Origin: Rhodopseudomonas sp. BR0M22
GTDB taxonomy: Bacteria; Pseudomonadota; Alphaproteobacteria; Rhizobiales; Xanthobacteraceae
NCBI RefSeq assembly: GCF_010907035.1
Contig: NZ_QUMK01000009.1
Span: 26,358 to 90,357, forward strand
Direction of reading: 5' to 3'
DNA length: 64,000 nt
Shown here: positions 52,996 to 62,220 of the stretch, piece after piece
Layout: each line of letters starts with the position of its first letter
How positions within the stretch are numbered: position 1 is the first letter of the stretch
Notes under the pieces: generated by a model
Database searches by the model: none
Seen by the model: only the letters and a program-made list of their open reading frames with translations
Told to the model about the DNA's origin: nothing
Made by a program: the position numbers and the translations under genes

Positions 52996-53370
52996 CCGCC
53001 GAGGCCGATTGATCGGCCTTCCGCCGACCGACCAATTTGGTGCGGGCGACGCGGTTTCCCGAACAAGCACCCGCGTCCGGCTATCTCAATCCGAGTATCG
53101 GATCTCCGGCCACACGTCTCCGATAGTGACCGGCCAACGAGACGCCGCATCGATGATCGGAACGAGCTGTCCGCTCGGGATGCGGCGCGGCGCTCGATGT
53201 TCATCCAAGTCCTCACAGCCCAAAGATCGTGCAGGCCGCGCCTATTTTCTGGCGCTCCAACGTCCAAGTAATAGGGCGTTTGGAGACAAGCCGGCCGCCG
53301 GCGGCTGCTTTTACGCTTCTTCGCGGTTCGAACATGGCCTCCGCCATGACGATGTCGAAGGAGCGATCGA
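52996..53370. other. Intergenic region before the amino-acid-type ABC operon
   Basis: The 375 bp between ptsN and the binding-protein gene should hold the promoter of the ABC-amidase operon. The same-strand stretch up to GAAGGAG before 53371 gives a good ribosome site. No RNA gene, convincing dyad or other ORF is supported. Confidence 0.5.
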
Positions 53371-54261
53371 ATGGTCTCAACCCCTGCCCCCGCATTCCGC
53401 AAACTAACCAGCGCCGCCCTGCTCGGCGCGGTCGTCATCGCCGGCAGTGCCGCGCCGATCACCGTGCACGCCGCACCGGCCGCCTGCGTCGCCCTCCAGG
53501 AGAAGTATCCGGACTGGAAGGGCAAGACGTTGGTCAACGCCATCAACCCGCATACGCCCGGCTACGAGTCGATCGACCCGAACGATCCGACCAAGTATGT
53601 CGGCTACGACATCGATCTCGGCGAAGCGATCGGCGACTGCCTCGGCTTCAAGCTGACCTACAAGGCCGTGACCTTCGCGGCGCTGCTGACCACGCTGTCG
53701 AGCGGCCAGGCCGACATCGTCATCTCCGACATCTACGCCACCAAGGAGCGCGCCAAGGCGGCCGACTTCATCACCTACTCGAAGGTGTTCGACGGCGTGC
53801 TGGTGGCCAAGGGCAACCCGAAGAAGATCACCGGTATCAACACCTCGCTGTGCGGCGCCGCCGCGGCCGAGAACACCGGCTATGTCGAAGTGCCGCTGAT
53901 CCAGGCGATCGCGCCGGAGTGCAAGAAGGAAGGCAAGCCGGAGCCGACCATTCAGCTCTACGACAATAACGCCAACTGCATCCAGGCGATCCTCGCCGGC
54001 CGCGCCGACACCTACATCAACGACGTCAACACCGTCGACAACGCGGTGAAGGCCTATCCGGACAAGCTGGAAAAGGCGATCGCGGTGACGATCCCCTATC
54101 AGGTCGGCATCGCCGTGCCGAAGGACAAGCCGAAATTCCGCGACGCCGTGAAGGCCGCGCTGACCGAGATCCACAAATCGGGCGATCAGCTCGCGCTGCT
54201 GAAGAAGTGGAAGCTCGACCCTGAAAATCTGATCGAGCCCGGCCTGCTCACCGCCGACTAA
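53371..54261 (+). CDS. Periplasmic amino-acid-type ABC transporter binding protein
   Basis: This 296-residue protein has a signal peptide (TSAALLGAVVIAGSAAPITV) and the SBP family 3 fold. KYVGYDIDLGEAIGDCLGFK, FAALLTTLSSGQADIVISDI, ATKERAKAADFITYSKVFDG and the late VGIAVPKDKPKFRDAVKAAL match polar amino-acid binding proteins. Four or more cysteines, one in each lobe region, may form disulphides. The substrate could be an amino acid or an amide, given the amidases downstream. It heads the operon. Confidence 0.9.
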   Translation: MVSTPAPAFRKLTSAALLGAVVIAGSAAPITVHAAPAACVALQEKYPDWKGKTLVNAINPHTPGYESIDPNDPTKYVGYDIDLGEAIGDCLGFKLTYKAVTFAALLTTLSSGQADIVISDIYATKERAKAADFITYSKVFDGVLVAKGNPKKITGINTSLCGAAAAENTGYVEVPLIQAIAPECKKEGKPEPTIQLYDNNANCIQAILAGRADTYINDVNTVDNAVKAYPDKLEKAIAVTIPYQVGIAVPKDKPKFRDAVKAALTEIHKSGDQLALLKKWKLDPENLIEPGLLTAD

Positions 54262-54272
54262 GCCAGTCCATC

Positions 54273-54353
54273 GGGTGGGCATGGGCGCGAAGCGCCGTGC
54301 CCACCCCTCCGCATCGCGAGCAGGTTGGCGGGCACGCTACGCTTTGCCCACCC
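54273..54353. repeat. Palindromic repeat, GGGTGGGCA family
   Basis: GGGTGGGCA and TGCCCACCC (54273-54306) form a stem around a 16 base loop, followed by a second related unit ending GCTTTGCCCACCC. This family is common in intergenic DNA of these genera. It occupies the 120 bp between the binding-protein and permease genes. Confidence 0.8.
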
Positions 54354-54381
54354 GACACACGACAAGCCAGGATCGTCCGCC

Positions 54382-55989
54382 ATGGAGCTGTTTCTCCATT
54401 ATCTGAGCATGCCCTACATGATCCAGGGCATCGAGGTGACCTTGCAGGTCACCGCCCTCGGTCTCGGCGGCGGACTGATCCTCGGCGTGATCCTGGCGGG
54501 GATGCAGCTCAGCCGGTTCCGGCTGCTGTCATCCACCGCCCGGATCTACACCGTCATCTTCCGCGGCACGCCGCTGATCCTGCAGATGGTGTTCGCCTAC
54601 GACGCGCTGCCGCACATCGGCATCAAGCTGCCGGCGATCCTCGCCGCCGGCCTCGCGCTCGCCTGTAACGAAGCCCCTTTCATCGCCGAGATGTTGCGGG
54701 CCGGCGTGCTCGGCGTCGAGAAGGGCCAGCTTCTCGCCGGCCAGGCGCTCGGCATGACGCCCGGCGTCCTGATGCGCCGGATCATCGCGCCGCAGGCGAT
54801 CCGCACCATGATCCCGGCGTTCGGCAACGAGGCCGTCAGCGCGCTGAAGAACTCGTCGCTGGCCTCGGTGATCGCCGTGCAGGAACTGACGCTGCGCTCG
54901 ACGCAGCTCGCCTCCTCGACCTTCGATTTCTTCTCGATCTTCTTCGCTTCCGGCCTGATCTATCTGCTGCTCACCTCGGCGATCTCGGCACTGCAGATCT
55001 TCCTCGAGTGGCTGTTCGATCTCGATCGCACCTCCAAGCAGGTCAAGCTGATGCGCTTTTTGCCCTGGTATCGCGCCCAGGGGATCGACGATCCGCTGCA
55101 GGATCAGGAGCCTGCGCCGGAGATCTTGCCGGACGGCGGCGTCGCCGAGCTGCCGCCGCCGCGTCTGCCGCCAGCGCCGATCGATCATGCCGCCCGCGCA
55201 GCGGCGCTGGCCCGCAACGATGTTGCCGTCGCGGTCAAGGCATTGCGCAAGAGCTACGATGCGCAAATCGTGCTCGACGGCGTCGATCTGTCGGTGCGCA
55301 ATGGTGAAGTAATCGCGCTGCTCGGTCCGTCCGGCTCCGGCAAGAGCACGCTGCTGCGCTGTATCAACAATCTCGAATTGTGGAACGACGGCACCATCGA
55401 GGTCGGCGGACGCCGGCTCGGCTTCAATCATCTCGGCAAGCCGCTGTCGCCGAGGATGGCTGCGCAGGCGCGCGCCGAAGTCGGCGTCGGCATGGTGTTT
55501 CAGCAGTTCAATCTGTTCGGCCATCTCACCGCCAAGGAAAACGTCGCCGGTCCGTTGCGCTGGGTCCACGGCGTCGCGCCGGCCGAGGCCGAGCGGCGTG
55601 CGCTCGAACTGCTCGAACGGGTCGGCCTGTCGCATCGCGCCGATGCGCTGCCGCGGCATCTGTCGGGCGGCCAGCAGCAGCGCGTCGCCATCGCCCGCGC
55701 GATCGCGCCGAACCCGAGCGTGCTGCTGCTCGACGAGCCGACCTCCGCGCTCGACCCGGAACTGGTCAACGAGGTGCTGGAAGTGATCCGCCGCCTCGCG
55801 GTCGAGGACGGCCTCACCATGATCATCTCGACGCATCAGCTCCGCTTCGCCAGCGAGGTCGCCGACCGCGTCGTGCTGCTCGCCGGCGGCGCGATCATCG
55901 AGGAAGGCACCGCCGACGAGGTGCTGAACCATCCGAAGAACCCGGTCGCACAGCGCTTCCTCAGCGCCATGGAGGCCGAAATCTCGTGA
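54382..55989 (+). CDS. Fused permease-ATPase of an amino-acid-type ABC importer
   Basis: This 535-residue protein joins two subunits. Residues about 1-215 are a HisM/GlnP-type permease with the EAA-like loop (GQALGMTPGVLMRRIIAPQA). A Pro-rich linker (about 245-275, LPPPRLPPAPIDH) follows. Residues about 280-535 are the ATPase with Walker A GPSGSGKST, signature LSGGQQQRVAIARAI and LLLDEPTSALDP. ATG at 54382 is preferred to 54325, which lies in a repeat. One fused gene would make a homodimeric importer with two permease and two ATPase units. Confidence 0.9.
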   Translation: MELFLHYLSMPYMIQGIEVTLQVTALGLGGGLILGVILAGMQLSRFRLLSSTARIYTVIFRGTPLILQMVFAYDALPHIGIKLPAILAAGLALACNEAPFIAEMLRAGVLGVEKGQLLAGQALGMTPGVLMRRIIAPQAIRTMIPAFGNEAVSALKNSSLASVIAVQELTLRSTQLASSTFDFFSIFFASGLIYLLLTSAISALQIFLEWLFDLDRTSKQVKLMRFLPWYRAQGIDDPLQDQEPAPEILPDGGVAELPPPRLPPAPIDHAARAAALARNDVAVAVKALRKSYDAQIVLDGVDLSVRNGEVIALLGPSGSGKSTLLRCINNLELWNDGTIEVGGRRLGFNHLGKPLSPRMAAQARAEVGVGMVFQQFNLFGHLTAKENVAGPLRWVHGVAPAEAERRALELLERVGLSHRADALPRHLSGGQQQRVAIARAIAPNPSVLLLDEPTSALDPELVNEVLEVIRRLAVEDGLTMIISTHQLRFASEVADRVVLLAGGAIIEEGTADEVLNHPKNPVAQRFLSAMEAEIS

Positions 55990-56032
55990 CCGCCTTTTGC
56001 TCTCTCACTCGTTTCCCGTCGAGGACCTCAGC

Positions 56033-57274
56033 ATGAAGCATCATCTTCTCCCGGTGTCGCCGAAGACCGTCCACTGGGGCTATTTCAGCAAGGTGGTGGC
56101 GCCCGCGCTGACGCTGAAGTCCGGCGACCGCGCCACGATCGAGACGCTGACCCACCACGCCGGCGACGATTACGAGCGGATGATCGAAGGTGATCCGGGC
56201 GCCGAGAGCGTGTTCAAATGGACCCGCGAGCACAAGGCGGTGGCGCGCCGCGGCGCTGGACCGACCGAGGGGCCGTTCATCCGCGGCTCGGGCGAAGGCG
56301 TCGGCGTGCATCTGCTCACCGGCCCGGTCGCGATCGAAGGCGCCGAGCCGGGCGACGTGCTCGAAGTGCGCATCCTGGACGTCAAGCCGCGGCCGGCCTG
56401 CAAAGCCTGCCACGCCGGCAAGTGCTTCGGTTCCAACATCGCGGCGAACTGGGGCTTCCATTATCACGATTTGATCGAAGAGCCGAAGCCGCGCGAGGTG
56501 ATCACCATCTTCGAGCTCGACACTTCCGGCGAGCCGTTCGCGCGAGCCGTGTACAACTACGTCTGGACGCCGCAGACCGATCCGGACGGCATCGTGCATC
56601 CGACCATCGACTATCCGGGCGTGCCGGTCGATCACCGCACCATCATCAAGCGCGAGAACATCCTGAGTAACGTCAAGGTGCCGGCCCGGCTGCATTTCGG
56701 CACGATGGGGCTGGCGCCGTCCGAGGATGACTTCGTCTCGTCGATTCCACCGAGCTACACCGGCGGCAATATCGACGACTGGCGCGTCGGCAAGGGCGCC
56801 AAGATGTACTATCCGGTCGCGGTGCCGGGCGCGTTCTTTTCGGTCGGCGATCCCCATGCCGCGCAGGGCGACAGCGAACTCGGCGGCACCGCGATCGAGA
56901 CCTCGCTGACCGGCGATTTCGAATTCGTGCTGCACAAGAAGAACGACCTCGGCGGCACGCCGCTCGAAGGCCTGACCCACCCCATGCTGGAGACACCGGA
57001 CGCCTGGTCGGTGTACGGCTTCACCTATCCGAACTATCTGGCCGAGCTCGGCGCCAATGCGCAGCTCGAGATCGCCAACCACTCCAGCCTCGACCGGGCG
57101 ATGCGCGACGCGTTCCGCAAGATGCGGCGCTTCCTGATGACCGTGCACAAGCTGAGCGAGGACGAGGCAATCTCGCTGATGTCGGTCGGTGCCGATTTCG
57201 GCGTCACCCAAGTGGTCGACGCCAATTGGGGGGTCCACGGCACAATTCGGAAGAACGTGTTCCGCTGCGATTGA
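56033..57274 (+). CDS. fmdA: Formamidase/acetamidase
   Basis: This 413-residue FmdA/AmdA family enzyme has HWGYFSKVVAPALTLKSGDR near the start, VHLLTGPVAIEGAEPGDVLE, HPTIDYPGVPVDHRTI and the strongly conserved AVPGAFFSVGDPHAAQGDSE. It hydrolyses formamide or short amides to ammonia and the acid. ATG at 56033 is favoured over 55997. It lies 43 bp after the ABC gene and shares its amidase fold with the next gene. The CKACHAGKCFG segment is Cys-rich and may bind metal. Confidence 0.94.
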   Translation: MKHHLLPVSPKTVHWGYFSKVVAPALTLKSGDRATIETLTHHAGDDYERMIEGDPGAESVFKWTREHKAVARRGAGPTEGPFIRGSGEGVGVHLLTGPVAIEGAEPGDVLEVRILDVKPRPACKACHAGKCFGSNIAANWGFHYHDLIEEPKPREVITIFELDTSGEPFARAVYNYVWTPQTDPDGIVHPTIDYPGVPVDHRTIIKRENILSNVKVPARLHFGTMGLAPSEDDFVSSIPPSYTGGNIDDWRVGKGAKMYYPVAVPGAFFSVGDPHAAQGDSELGGTAIETSLTGDFEFVLHKKNDLGGTPLEGLTHPMLETPDAWSVYGFTYPNYLAELGANAQLEIANHSSLDRAMRDAFRKMRRFLMTVHKLSEDEAISLMSVGADFGVTQVVDANWGVHGTIRKNVFRCD

Positions 57275-57376
57275 GCAGGTTGTGGCATTGCGATGAGCCG
57301 GATCGTGGTCGGGACATGCGCCGTCTGCTTCGGGATGGCACGGGGGTTGCTTGGTTTCGGCCATGAAGGTCGAGCC

Positions 57377-59713
57377 ATGAGCCTGCGTCCTTACTCCAGC
57401 GAGTCCTATTGCGAAGGCGAGCGCCCGGAAGCCTGGCGTGACGTGCTCGCCTTACTCGGCTTGCAGCCGGCCGCGGCCGCAACCAGCCATGCAGGCCACG
57501 CCACCGCGGTGCGCCGCAGTTCCGCCGGCGTGACCTTGGCGACGCTGTCGGCCGGGCCGCAGGCCGTGGTGGCGCACCCAGACGCACACGGCGACCATCC
57601 CCTGGTGCTGCTGCCGCTCGAAGACGGCGCTTCGTTGAAGACCGCCGCCGGCCACCGGATCGTCGCGGCCGGGCAGTTGCTGCTGCTGCCGCGGGCGAGT
57701 AGCTGGAGCGTGTCGTTCGGCCGCGATTTCCGCGCGGTCGTGCTGTCAGTGGCGTGCGACGCGGCGCGCAGCCGGACAGTCGCGGCGCGCCTCACCGTGG
57801 TTCAGCAGATCGCGCCGAGCGGCTTCGGCGAGTTGTTCGTGCGGATGCTGGACGCCGCCGCCCGCCATCTTGAGACCTTGTCGGACGCGGAGTGGACAGC
57901 GGCGGCGCAGAGTCTGCTCGATCTGATGCCGACATTGCTGCGCCAGACGCCGACAACCGCCGATCTGAACGCCGGCACCGCCAGCAAAGCCGCAACGTTG
58001 CAGCGCCTGTGCCAGGCGATCGAGCGACGGCTCGACGATCCCGATCTGACGCCCGCGAAAGTCGCCGCCGCCGAGGGCATTTCGGAGCGCTATCTGCAGA
58101 AGCTGTTCGGCGGCACCGGCTCCAGCTTCACGCACTACTTACGCGAACGCCGGCTGCAGCGGACTTGCGCCGATCTGTCCAATCCGGCAGAGGCGCATCA
58201 TTCGATTTCCGAAATCGCATTCCGCGCCGGCTTCAACGACTCGGCGCATTTCAGCCGCGCGTTCCGCCATCGCTTCGGCGTGTCGCCGCGCGAATATCGG
58301 CAGACGGAGGCGGAGCGTCATGCGGCGACCGCCGCGGCGGCGGCCCAGCGCGGCTGGCCGCAGCAAGCCCTGGTACAACTTCGCAACCGGCCGACGGCCG
58401 CCGCGGCCCACCGGACCGCCACCAAATTCCCGGCGCTGACTTTCTGCGCCGAGACGACGCCGCAGCACCATCACCTTTCGGCCGATGCCTCGAAAGTGCA
58501 CTGGGGCTATTTCAGCCGCTCGCTGGCGCCGCAGATCGAGATCGCCTCCGGCGACACCATCACCATCGAGACGCTCACGCAGCACGCCTCCGACGATCCC
58601 GAGCGGATGATCCTCGGCGATGCCGGGGCCGAGAGCGTGTTTCATTGGACGCGCGATCAAAAGAACGTCGACCGCCGCGGCGCCGGGCCGATCGACGCGT
58701 CGATCTACGGCCGCGGCGCCGGCGAAGGGTTCGGCGTGCACATCTGCACCGGCCCGGTCGCGGTGAAAGACGCGCAGCCCGGCGACGTGTTGGAAATCCG
58801 CATTCTCGATATCGTGCCGCGCGCCAGCCGCAATCCCGACTTCAAGGGCCGCGTGTTCGGCAGCAGCGTCGCGGCGTGGTGGGGCTATCACTACAAGGAA
58901 TTCCTCGCCGAGCAGACCGCGCGCGAAGCCGTGACGATCTACGAGATCCATCACGACGGCGACGCGCCCTATGCCCGCGGCCTCTACTCCTATCGATGGG
59001 AGCCGCAGATCGATCCGTTCGGCACCGTGCATGCGACCTACGACTATCCGGGCGTGCCGGTGCAGCCGTCGTCGGTGCGGCGGCGTCACGACGTGCTCGA
59101 CGGCATCCGGATTCCGCTGCGTCCGCATTTCGGCGTGATCGCGCTGGCGCCGCGCGAAGTCGACTTCGTCGACTCGGTGCCGCCCGCTTACTTCGGCGGC
59201 AATCTCGACAATTGGCGGCTCGGCAAGGGATCGACGATCTATCTGCCGGTGTCGGTGCCGGGCGCGCTGCTGTCGGTCGGCGATCCGCACGCCGCGCAGG
59301 GCGACGGCGAGCTCGGCGGCACCGCGATCGAGTGCTCGATGACCGGCACCTTCGAGGTGATCCTGCACAAGAAGAGCGAATTCGCCGACAAGCCGTTCGC
59401 GGATCTGAGCTACCCATTGATCGAAACCGAGACCGACTGGGTGCTGATGGGCTTCAGCCACCCGAACTATCTGGCGGAATTCGGCGCGGGCGGCCAGAGC
59501 GAGGTCTACGCCACATCCTCGCTCGACCTCGCGATGAAGGACGCGTTCCGCAAGATGCGGCGCTTTCTGATGACCATCAAAGGGCTGAGCGAAGACGAGG
59601 CGATCGCCCTGATGTCGGTGGCGGTGGATTTCGGCGTCACCCAGGTGGTCGACGGCAATTGGGGCGTCCATGCAATTCTCAGCAAGCGCGTTTTCACCGA
59701 TGCGCGCCGCTGA
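57377..59713 (+). CDS. AraC-family regulator fused to a formamidase/acetamidase
   Basis: This 778-residue protein combines two domains that are usually separate. Residues about 50-200 resemble an AraC-type sensor (AraC_binding_2-like), and 205-310 are an AraC HTH (AAEGISERYLQKLFGGTGSS, ISEIAFRAGFNDSAHFSRAF, FGVSPREYR). A His/Ala-rich linker follows. Residues about 366-778 are a complete FmdA/AmdA-type amidase (VHWGYFSRSLAPQIEIASG, VPGALLSVGDPHAAQGDGE), paralogous to the preceding gene. The reading frame is continuous with no stop or shift. ATG at 57377 is preferred to 57293. The enzyme domain may be catalytic, a ligand sensor, or both. Confidence 0.9.
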   Translation: MSLRPYSSESYCEGERPEAWRDVLALLGLQPAAAATSHAGHATAVRRSSAGVTLATLSAGPQAVVAHPDAHGDHPLVLLPLEDGASLKTAAGHRIVAAGQLLLLPRASSWSVSFGRDFRAVVLSVACDAARSRTVAARLTVVQQIAPSGFGELFVRMLDAAARHLETLSDAEWTAAAQSLLDLMPTLLRQTPTTADLNAGTASKAATLQRLCQAIERRLDDPDLTPAKVAAAEGISERYLQKLFGGTGSSFTHYLRERRLQRTCADLSNPAEAHHSISEIAFRAGFNDSAHFSRAFRHRFGVSPREYRQTEAERHAATAAAAAQRGWPQQALVQLRNRPTAAAAHRTATKFPALTFCAETTPQHHHLSADASKVHWGYFSRSLAPQIEIASGDTITIETLTQHASDDPERMILGDAGAESVFHWTRDQKNVDRRGAGPIDASIYGRGAGEGFGVHICTGPVAVKDAQPGDVLEIRILDIVPRASRNPDFKGRVFGSSVAAWWGYHYKEFLAEQTAREAVTIYEIHHDGDAPYARGLYSYRWEPQIDPFGTVHATYDYPGVPVQPSSVRRRHDVLDGIRIPLRPHFGVIALAPREVDFVDSVPPAYFGGNLDNWRLGKGSTIYLPVSVPGALLSVGDPHAAQGDGELGGTAIECSMTGTFEVILHKKSEFADKPFADLSYPLIETETDWVLMGFSHPNYLAEFGAGGQSEVYATSSLDLAMKDAFRKMRRFLMTIKGLSEDEAIALMSVAVDFGVTQVVDGNWGVHAILSKRVFTDARR

Positions 59714-59737
59714 TCCTCATCTGGTGAAAGGTTCGTC

Positions 59738-60124
59738 TTGCAGTTCCACATGATCTCCGGCGGCCCGAAGCCGGTCGCGCCGTTCAGCCACGCCGTCGAA
59801 ACCGATGGCTTCGTTTTCGTCACCGGTCAGATGCCCGACACGCCGCAAGCGCCGGGCGTGCTGCCGGACGGCATCGCGGCGCAGACCCGCGCCGTGATGG
59901 AAAATCTGCGCGTGGTTCTGACCGGGCTCGGCCTCGGCCTCGACCACATCGTGATGAGCCGGATCTATCTGACGGAATTCAAACGAGACTATGCGGAAAT
60001 GAACGAGGTCTATCGCAGCTACTTCCCGGCGGGCCGTCTGCCGGCGCGGACCTGCGTCGGCGTCACCGGACTGGCCTATGAGGCGCTGATCGAAATCGAC
60101 CTGGTGTGCCGGCGGCAGGCTTGA
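59738..60124 (+). CDS. RidA/YjgF/Rid-family protein
   Basis: This 128-residue Rid protein has FSHAVETDGFVFVTGQMPD, AQTRAVMENLRVVLTGLGLG and RLPARTCVGVTGLAYEALIE, where the Arg before TCVGV matches the imine-binding residue. Rid proteins hydrolyse reactive imines or enamines made during amine metabolism. Start is TTG at 59738 with AAAGG upstream; ATG at 59750 is a shorter alternative. It lies 24 bp after the AraC-amidase and probably ends that operon. Confidence 0.9.
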   Translation: MQFHMISGGPKPVAPFSHAVETDGFVFVTGQMPDTPQAPGVLPDGIAAQTRAVMENLRVVLTGLGLGLDHIVMSRIYLTEFKRDYAEMNEVYRSYFPAGRLPARTCVGVTGLAYEALIEIDLVCRRQA

Positions 60125-60230
60125 GAGCCGCTGCCGGCGGGATTCGAGCGATCGATATGCCTGATCGCCAGCAGGCGCGGGGGCCGTCACCGGACACCCC
60201 GCGTCGCGTAACCATCTTTTCAGCCAGCGC

Positions 60231-60497
60231 TTAGTGGACGCTGACGGCCTGCAGTTCCTGGCTCCAGGCATTCGCGATCGCCGCTTCGCGGCTGTCGGTC
60301 AGCATGATCGGCGTGCCATCGGCCGAATGCAGCGCGAACAGCTTGAGGCCCGGCGCGATCTGCGGCGCCTGCGGGAATAACCCAGGTACGTCTTCGGAGC
60401 GGATCTGCTTCACATAGGCGATGTGGCCTTCGCCCAGATGCGCCAGCGCTTCCAGCGTGACGCCCACATTTTCATGCGTAGTACCAGCTTCAGTCAT
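60231..60497 (-). CDS. DUF1150 family protein
   Basis: This 88-residue protein has the DUF1150 pattern: LEALAHLGEGHIAYVKQIRS, PGLKLFALHSADGTPIML and DSREAAIANAWSQELQAV. DUF1150 genes are typically next to hsp20 in alphaproteobacteria. The function is unknown; a role in stress or regulation of the small heat-shock protein is plausible. It is 50 bp after hsp20 on the same strand and probably shares its message. Confidence 0.92.
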   Translation of the reverse strand: MTEAGTTHENVGVTLEALAHLGEGHIAYVKQIRSEDVPGLFPQAPQIAPGLKLFALHSADGTPIMLTDSREAAIANAWSQELQAVSVH

Positions 60498-60547
60498 GGT
60501 CTCGACTCCTCTAGGAGACTAAGCGGTCGAGTCCGCTACTCGTTCCA

Positions 60548-60973
60548 TTATTCGTGTTCGGTGATGGCGATTGTCTTAATGACCCTTTCCGGCTCCGGCC
60601 GGATCAGATCGATGGACAACAACCCGTTCTTCAGGTCCGCACCCAGCACCTGCATCCCGTCGGCCAGCACGAACGTCCGCTGGAAGTGACGCGCGGCAAT
60701 GCCGCGGTGGATGTATTGCCGAGTCTTGTCATCCTGCTGCCGGCCCCGGATCACCAGTTGATTTTCCTCAACTGTGACATCGAGTTGATCGCGGGTGAAC
60801 CCAGCCACCGCCAGTGTGATGCGCAGCTTTTCGGGATCGCCGTTGCTGCGTTCGCACCGCTCGATGTTGTACGGGGGATACCCGTCGGCGCCTTTGACGA
60901 CGCGGTCGAGCGCACGCTCGATCTCGTCGAATCCCAGCAGAAAGGGACTTGATAACGAAGGAACACGAGACAT
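60548..60973 (-). CDS. Small heat-shock protein Hsp20/IbpA-type
   Basis: This 141-residue protein has the alpha-crystallin domain (YNIERCERSNGDPEKLRITL, LAVAGFTRDQLDVTVEENQL, YIHRGIAARHFQRTFVLADG, LGADLKNGLLSIDLIRPEP). The FQRTF and NGLLSIDL motifs mark the class A/B bacterial sHSPs. It binds unfolding proteins during heat stress. ATG at 60973 is chosen; it is preceded by a ROSE-type leader and an RpoH-type promoter. DUF1150 follows. Confidence 0.95.
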   Translation of the reverse strand: MSRVPSLSSPFLLGFDEIERALDRVVKGADGYPPYNIERCERSNGDPEKLRITLAVAGFTRDQLDVTVEENQLVIRGRQQDDKTRQYIHRGIAARHFQRTFVLADGMQVLGADLKNGLLSIDLIRPEPERVIKTIAITEHE

Positions 60974-61050
60974 CACAAAGTCCTCTCGAAGCGACTTTGA
61001 GGGGGTCCTTGCGGCACCCCATCGACCGTCCGGCACCTCGCCGTCCAGTC
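60974..61050 (-). promoter_or_regulatory. ROSE-type RNA thermometer in the hsp20 5' leader
   Basis: On the coding strand the region just before the hsp20 ATG reads TCGCT-tcgag-AGGA then ACTTTGTG and ATG. The UYGCU motif pairs imperfectly with the AGGA ribosome site, which is the conserved final hairpin of ROSE elements described for Bradyrhizobium and relatives. An upstream stem (GGGGTGCCGC/GGACCCCC region) gives a second hairpin. Warming would melt the ribosome-site hairpin and allow translation. Confidence 0.78.
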
Positions 61051-61057
61051 CAGACCA

Positions 61058-61086
61058 ATATGGGCAGTGCAAAAGAACTGTTCAAG
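61058..61086 (-). promoter_or_regulatory. RpoH-type (sigma-32) promoter of hsp20
   Basis: CTTGAA (complement of 61081-61086) and CCCATAT (complement of 61058-61064) are separated by 16 bp, matching the alphaproteobacterial heat-shock promoter pattern. The start would be near 61050, giving a leader of about 77 bases, an appropriate size for a ROSE element. Confidence 0.7.
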
Positions 61087-61126
61087 AAGGCCAGAACCGC
61101 GAATTCCACCAGTAGCTTACGGTCGG

Positions 61127-62218
61127 CTAGCCGGCAATGCGGCGGCGCCCGTCGGCGGAAAACAGATGCAGGCTGTGCGGCGGCGCCGCGACCGTAATGC
61201 AGTCACCGACCGGCGGCGCAACCTGGCCGGGTACGCGCACGATGATATCCCCGCCGGCTCCTGCGCCGGGCTCGCCCGCGACCGTCGGCTTCGCGCCGTG
61301 GCCGCTCCGGACGCCGTACACAAAGGTCTCGGGCCCGACCCGCTCGATCGCCTCCACGGTGATGTCGAGCGTCAGGAAGCCGTCCCCGGTCGCGCCTGGG
61401 CCGATCACGAGGTCCTCCGGCCGCACCCCTAAAATGCCCGCGTCCGGCGGCGCACCGCCGAACTGCGCCCGCAGCTCGTCCGACAGCGGCAGCAGGTTCA
61501 TCGGCGGTGCGCCGATGAACGACGCCACGAAGGTGGTGGCCGGCTTGGCGTAGACGTCGAGCGGCGAGCCGATCTGTTCGACCATGCCGCCATTCATCAC
61601 CACCAGAATGTCGGCGAGCGTCATCGCCTCGAGCTGGTCGTGGGTGACGTAGATCGCCGTCGTCGCCAACCGGCGCTGCAATTTCCGGATTTCGACCCGC
61701 ATCGCCACCCGCAGCTTGGCGTCGAGATTGGACAGCGGCTCGTCGAACAGGAACACTTTGGGCTGGCGCACGATGGCCCGGCCCATCGCGACGCGCTGGC
61801 GCTGGCCACCCGACAATTGCCGCGGCTTGCGATCCAGCATCGCGCCGAGCTCGAGGATGCGCGCCGCTTCCTGCACACGCGCGTCGATCTCGACCTTGGC
61901 CATGCCGCGGTTACGGAGCCCGTAAGCCATGTTGTTGTAGACGGTCATGTGCGGGTAGAGCGCATAGTTCTGGAACACCATCGCGATGTCGCGATCGGCC
62001 GGCTCGACCTGATTGACGACGCGGCCGCCGATCTCGATCTCGCCGGAGGTGACCGTCTCCAGCCCCGCGACCATCCGCAGCAGCGTGGACTTGCCGCAGC
62101 CTGAAGGGCCGACCAGCACGCAGAACTGGCCGTCTCCCACCGCGAAGTCGACGCCCTTGATGGCCTCGAAGCCGCCCGGATAGGTCTTGCGGACATTGCG
62201 GAGAACGACCTCGGCCAC
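61127..62218 (-). CDS. ugpC: sn-glycerol-3-phosphate ABC transporter ATPase
   Basis: This 363-residue UgpC/MalK-type ATPase has Walker [10 protein letters not shown], the loop [20 protein letters not shown], signature [15 protein letters not shown] and [15 protein letters not shown]. The C-terminal TOBE domain contains [19 protein letters not shown] at 62218 is the start, just after the ugpE stop. Sequence is closest to UgpC, but sugar importers share this ATPase, so glycerol-3-phosphate specificity is inferred from the permeases. Confidence 0.9.
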   Translation of the reverse strand: MAEVVLRNVRKTYPGGFEAIKGVDFAVGDGQFCVLVGPSGCGKSTLLRMVAGLETVTSGEIEIGGRVVNQVEPADRDIAMVFQNYALYPHMTVYNNMAYGLRNRGMAKVEIDARVQEAARILELGAMLDRKPRQLSGGQRQRVAMGRAIVRQPKVFLFDEPLSNLDAKLRVAMRVEIRKLQRRLATTAIYVTHDQLEAMTLADILVVMNGGMVEQIGSPLDVYAKPATTFVASFIGAPPMNLLPLSDELRAQFGGAPPDAGILGVRPEDLVIGPGATGDGFLTLDITVEAIERVGPETFVYGVRSGHGAKPTVAGEPGAGAGGDIIVRVPGQVAPPVGDCITVAAPPHSLHLFSADGRRRIAG

Positions 62219-62220
62219 GA

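Noticed and set aside
57892..59727. Alternative 611-residue frame within the AraC-amidase gene
   Set aside because: Arg-rich, motif-free out-of-frame reading of a gene with clear domains in its own frame.
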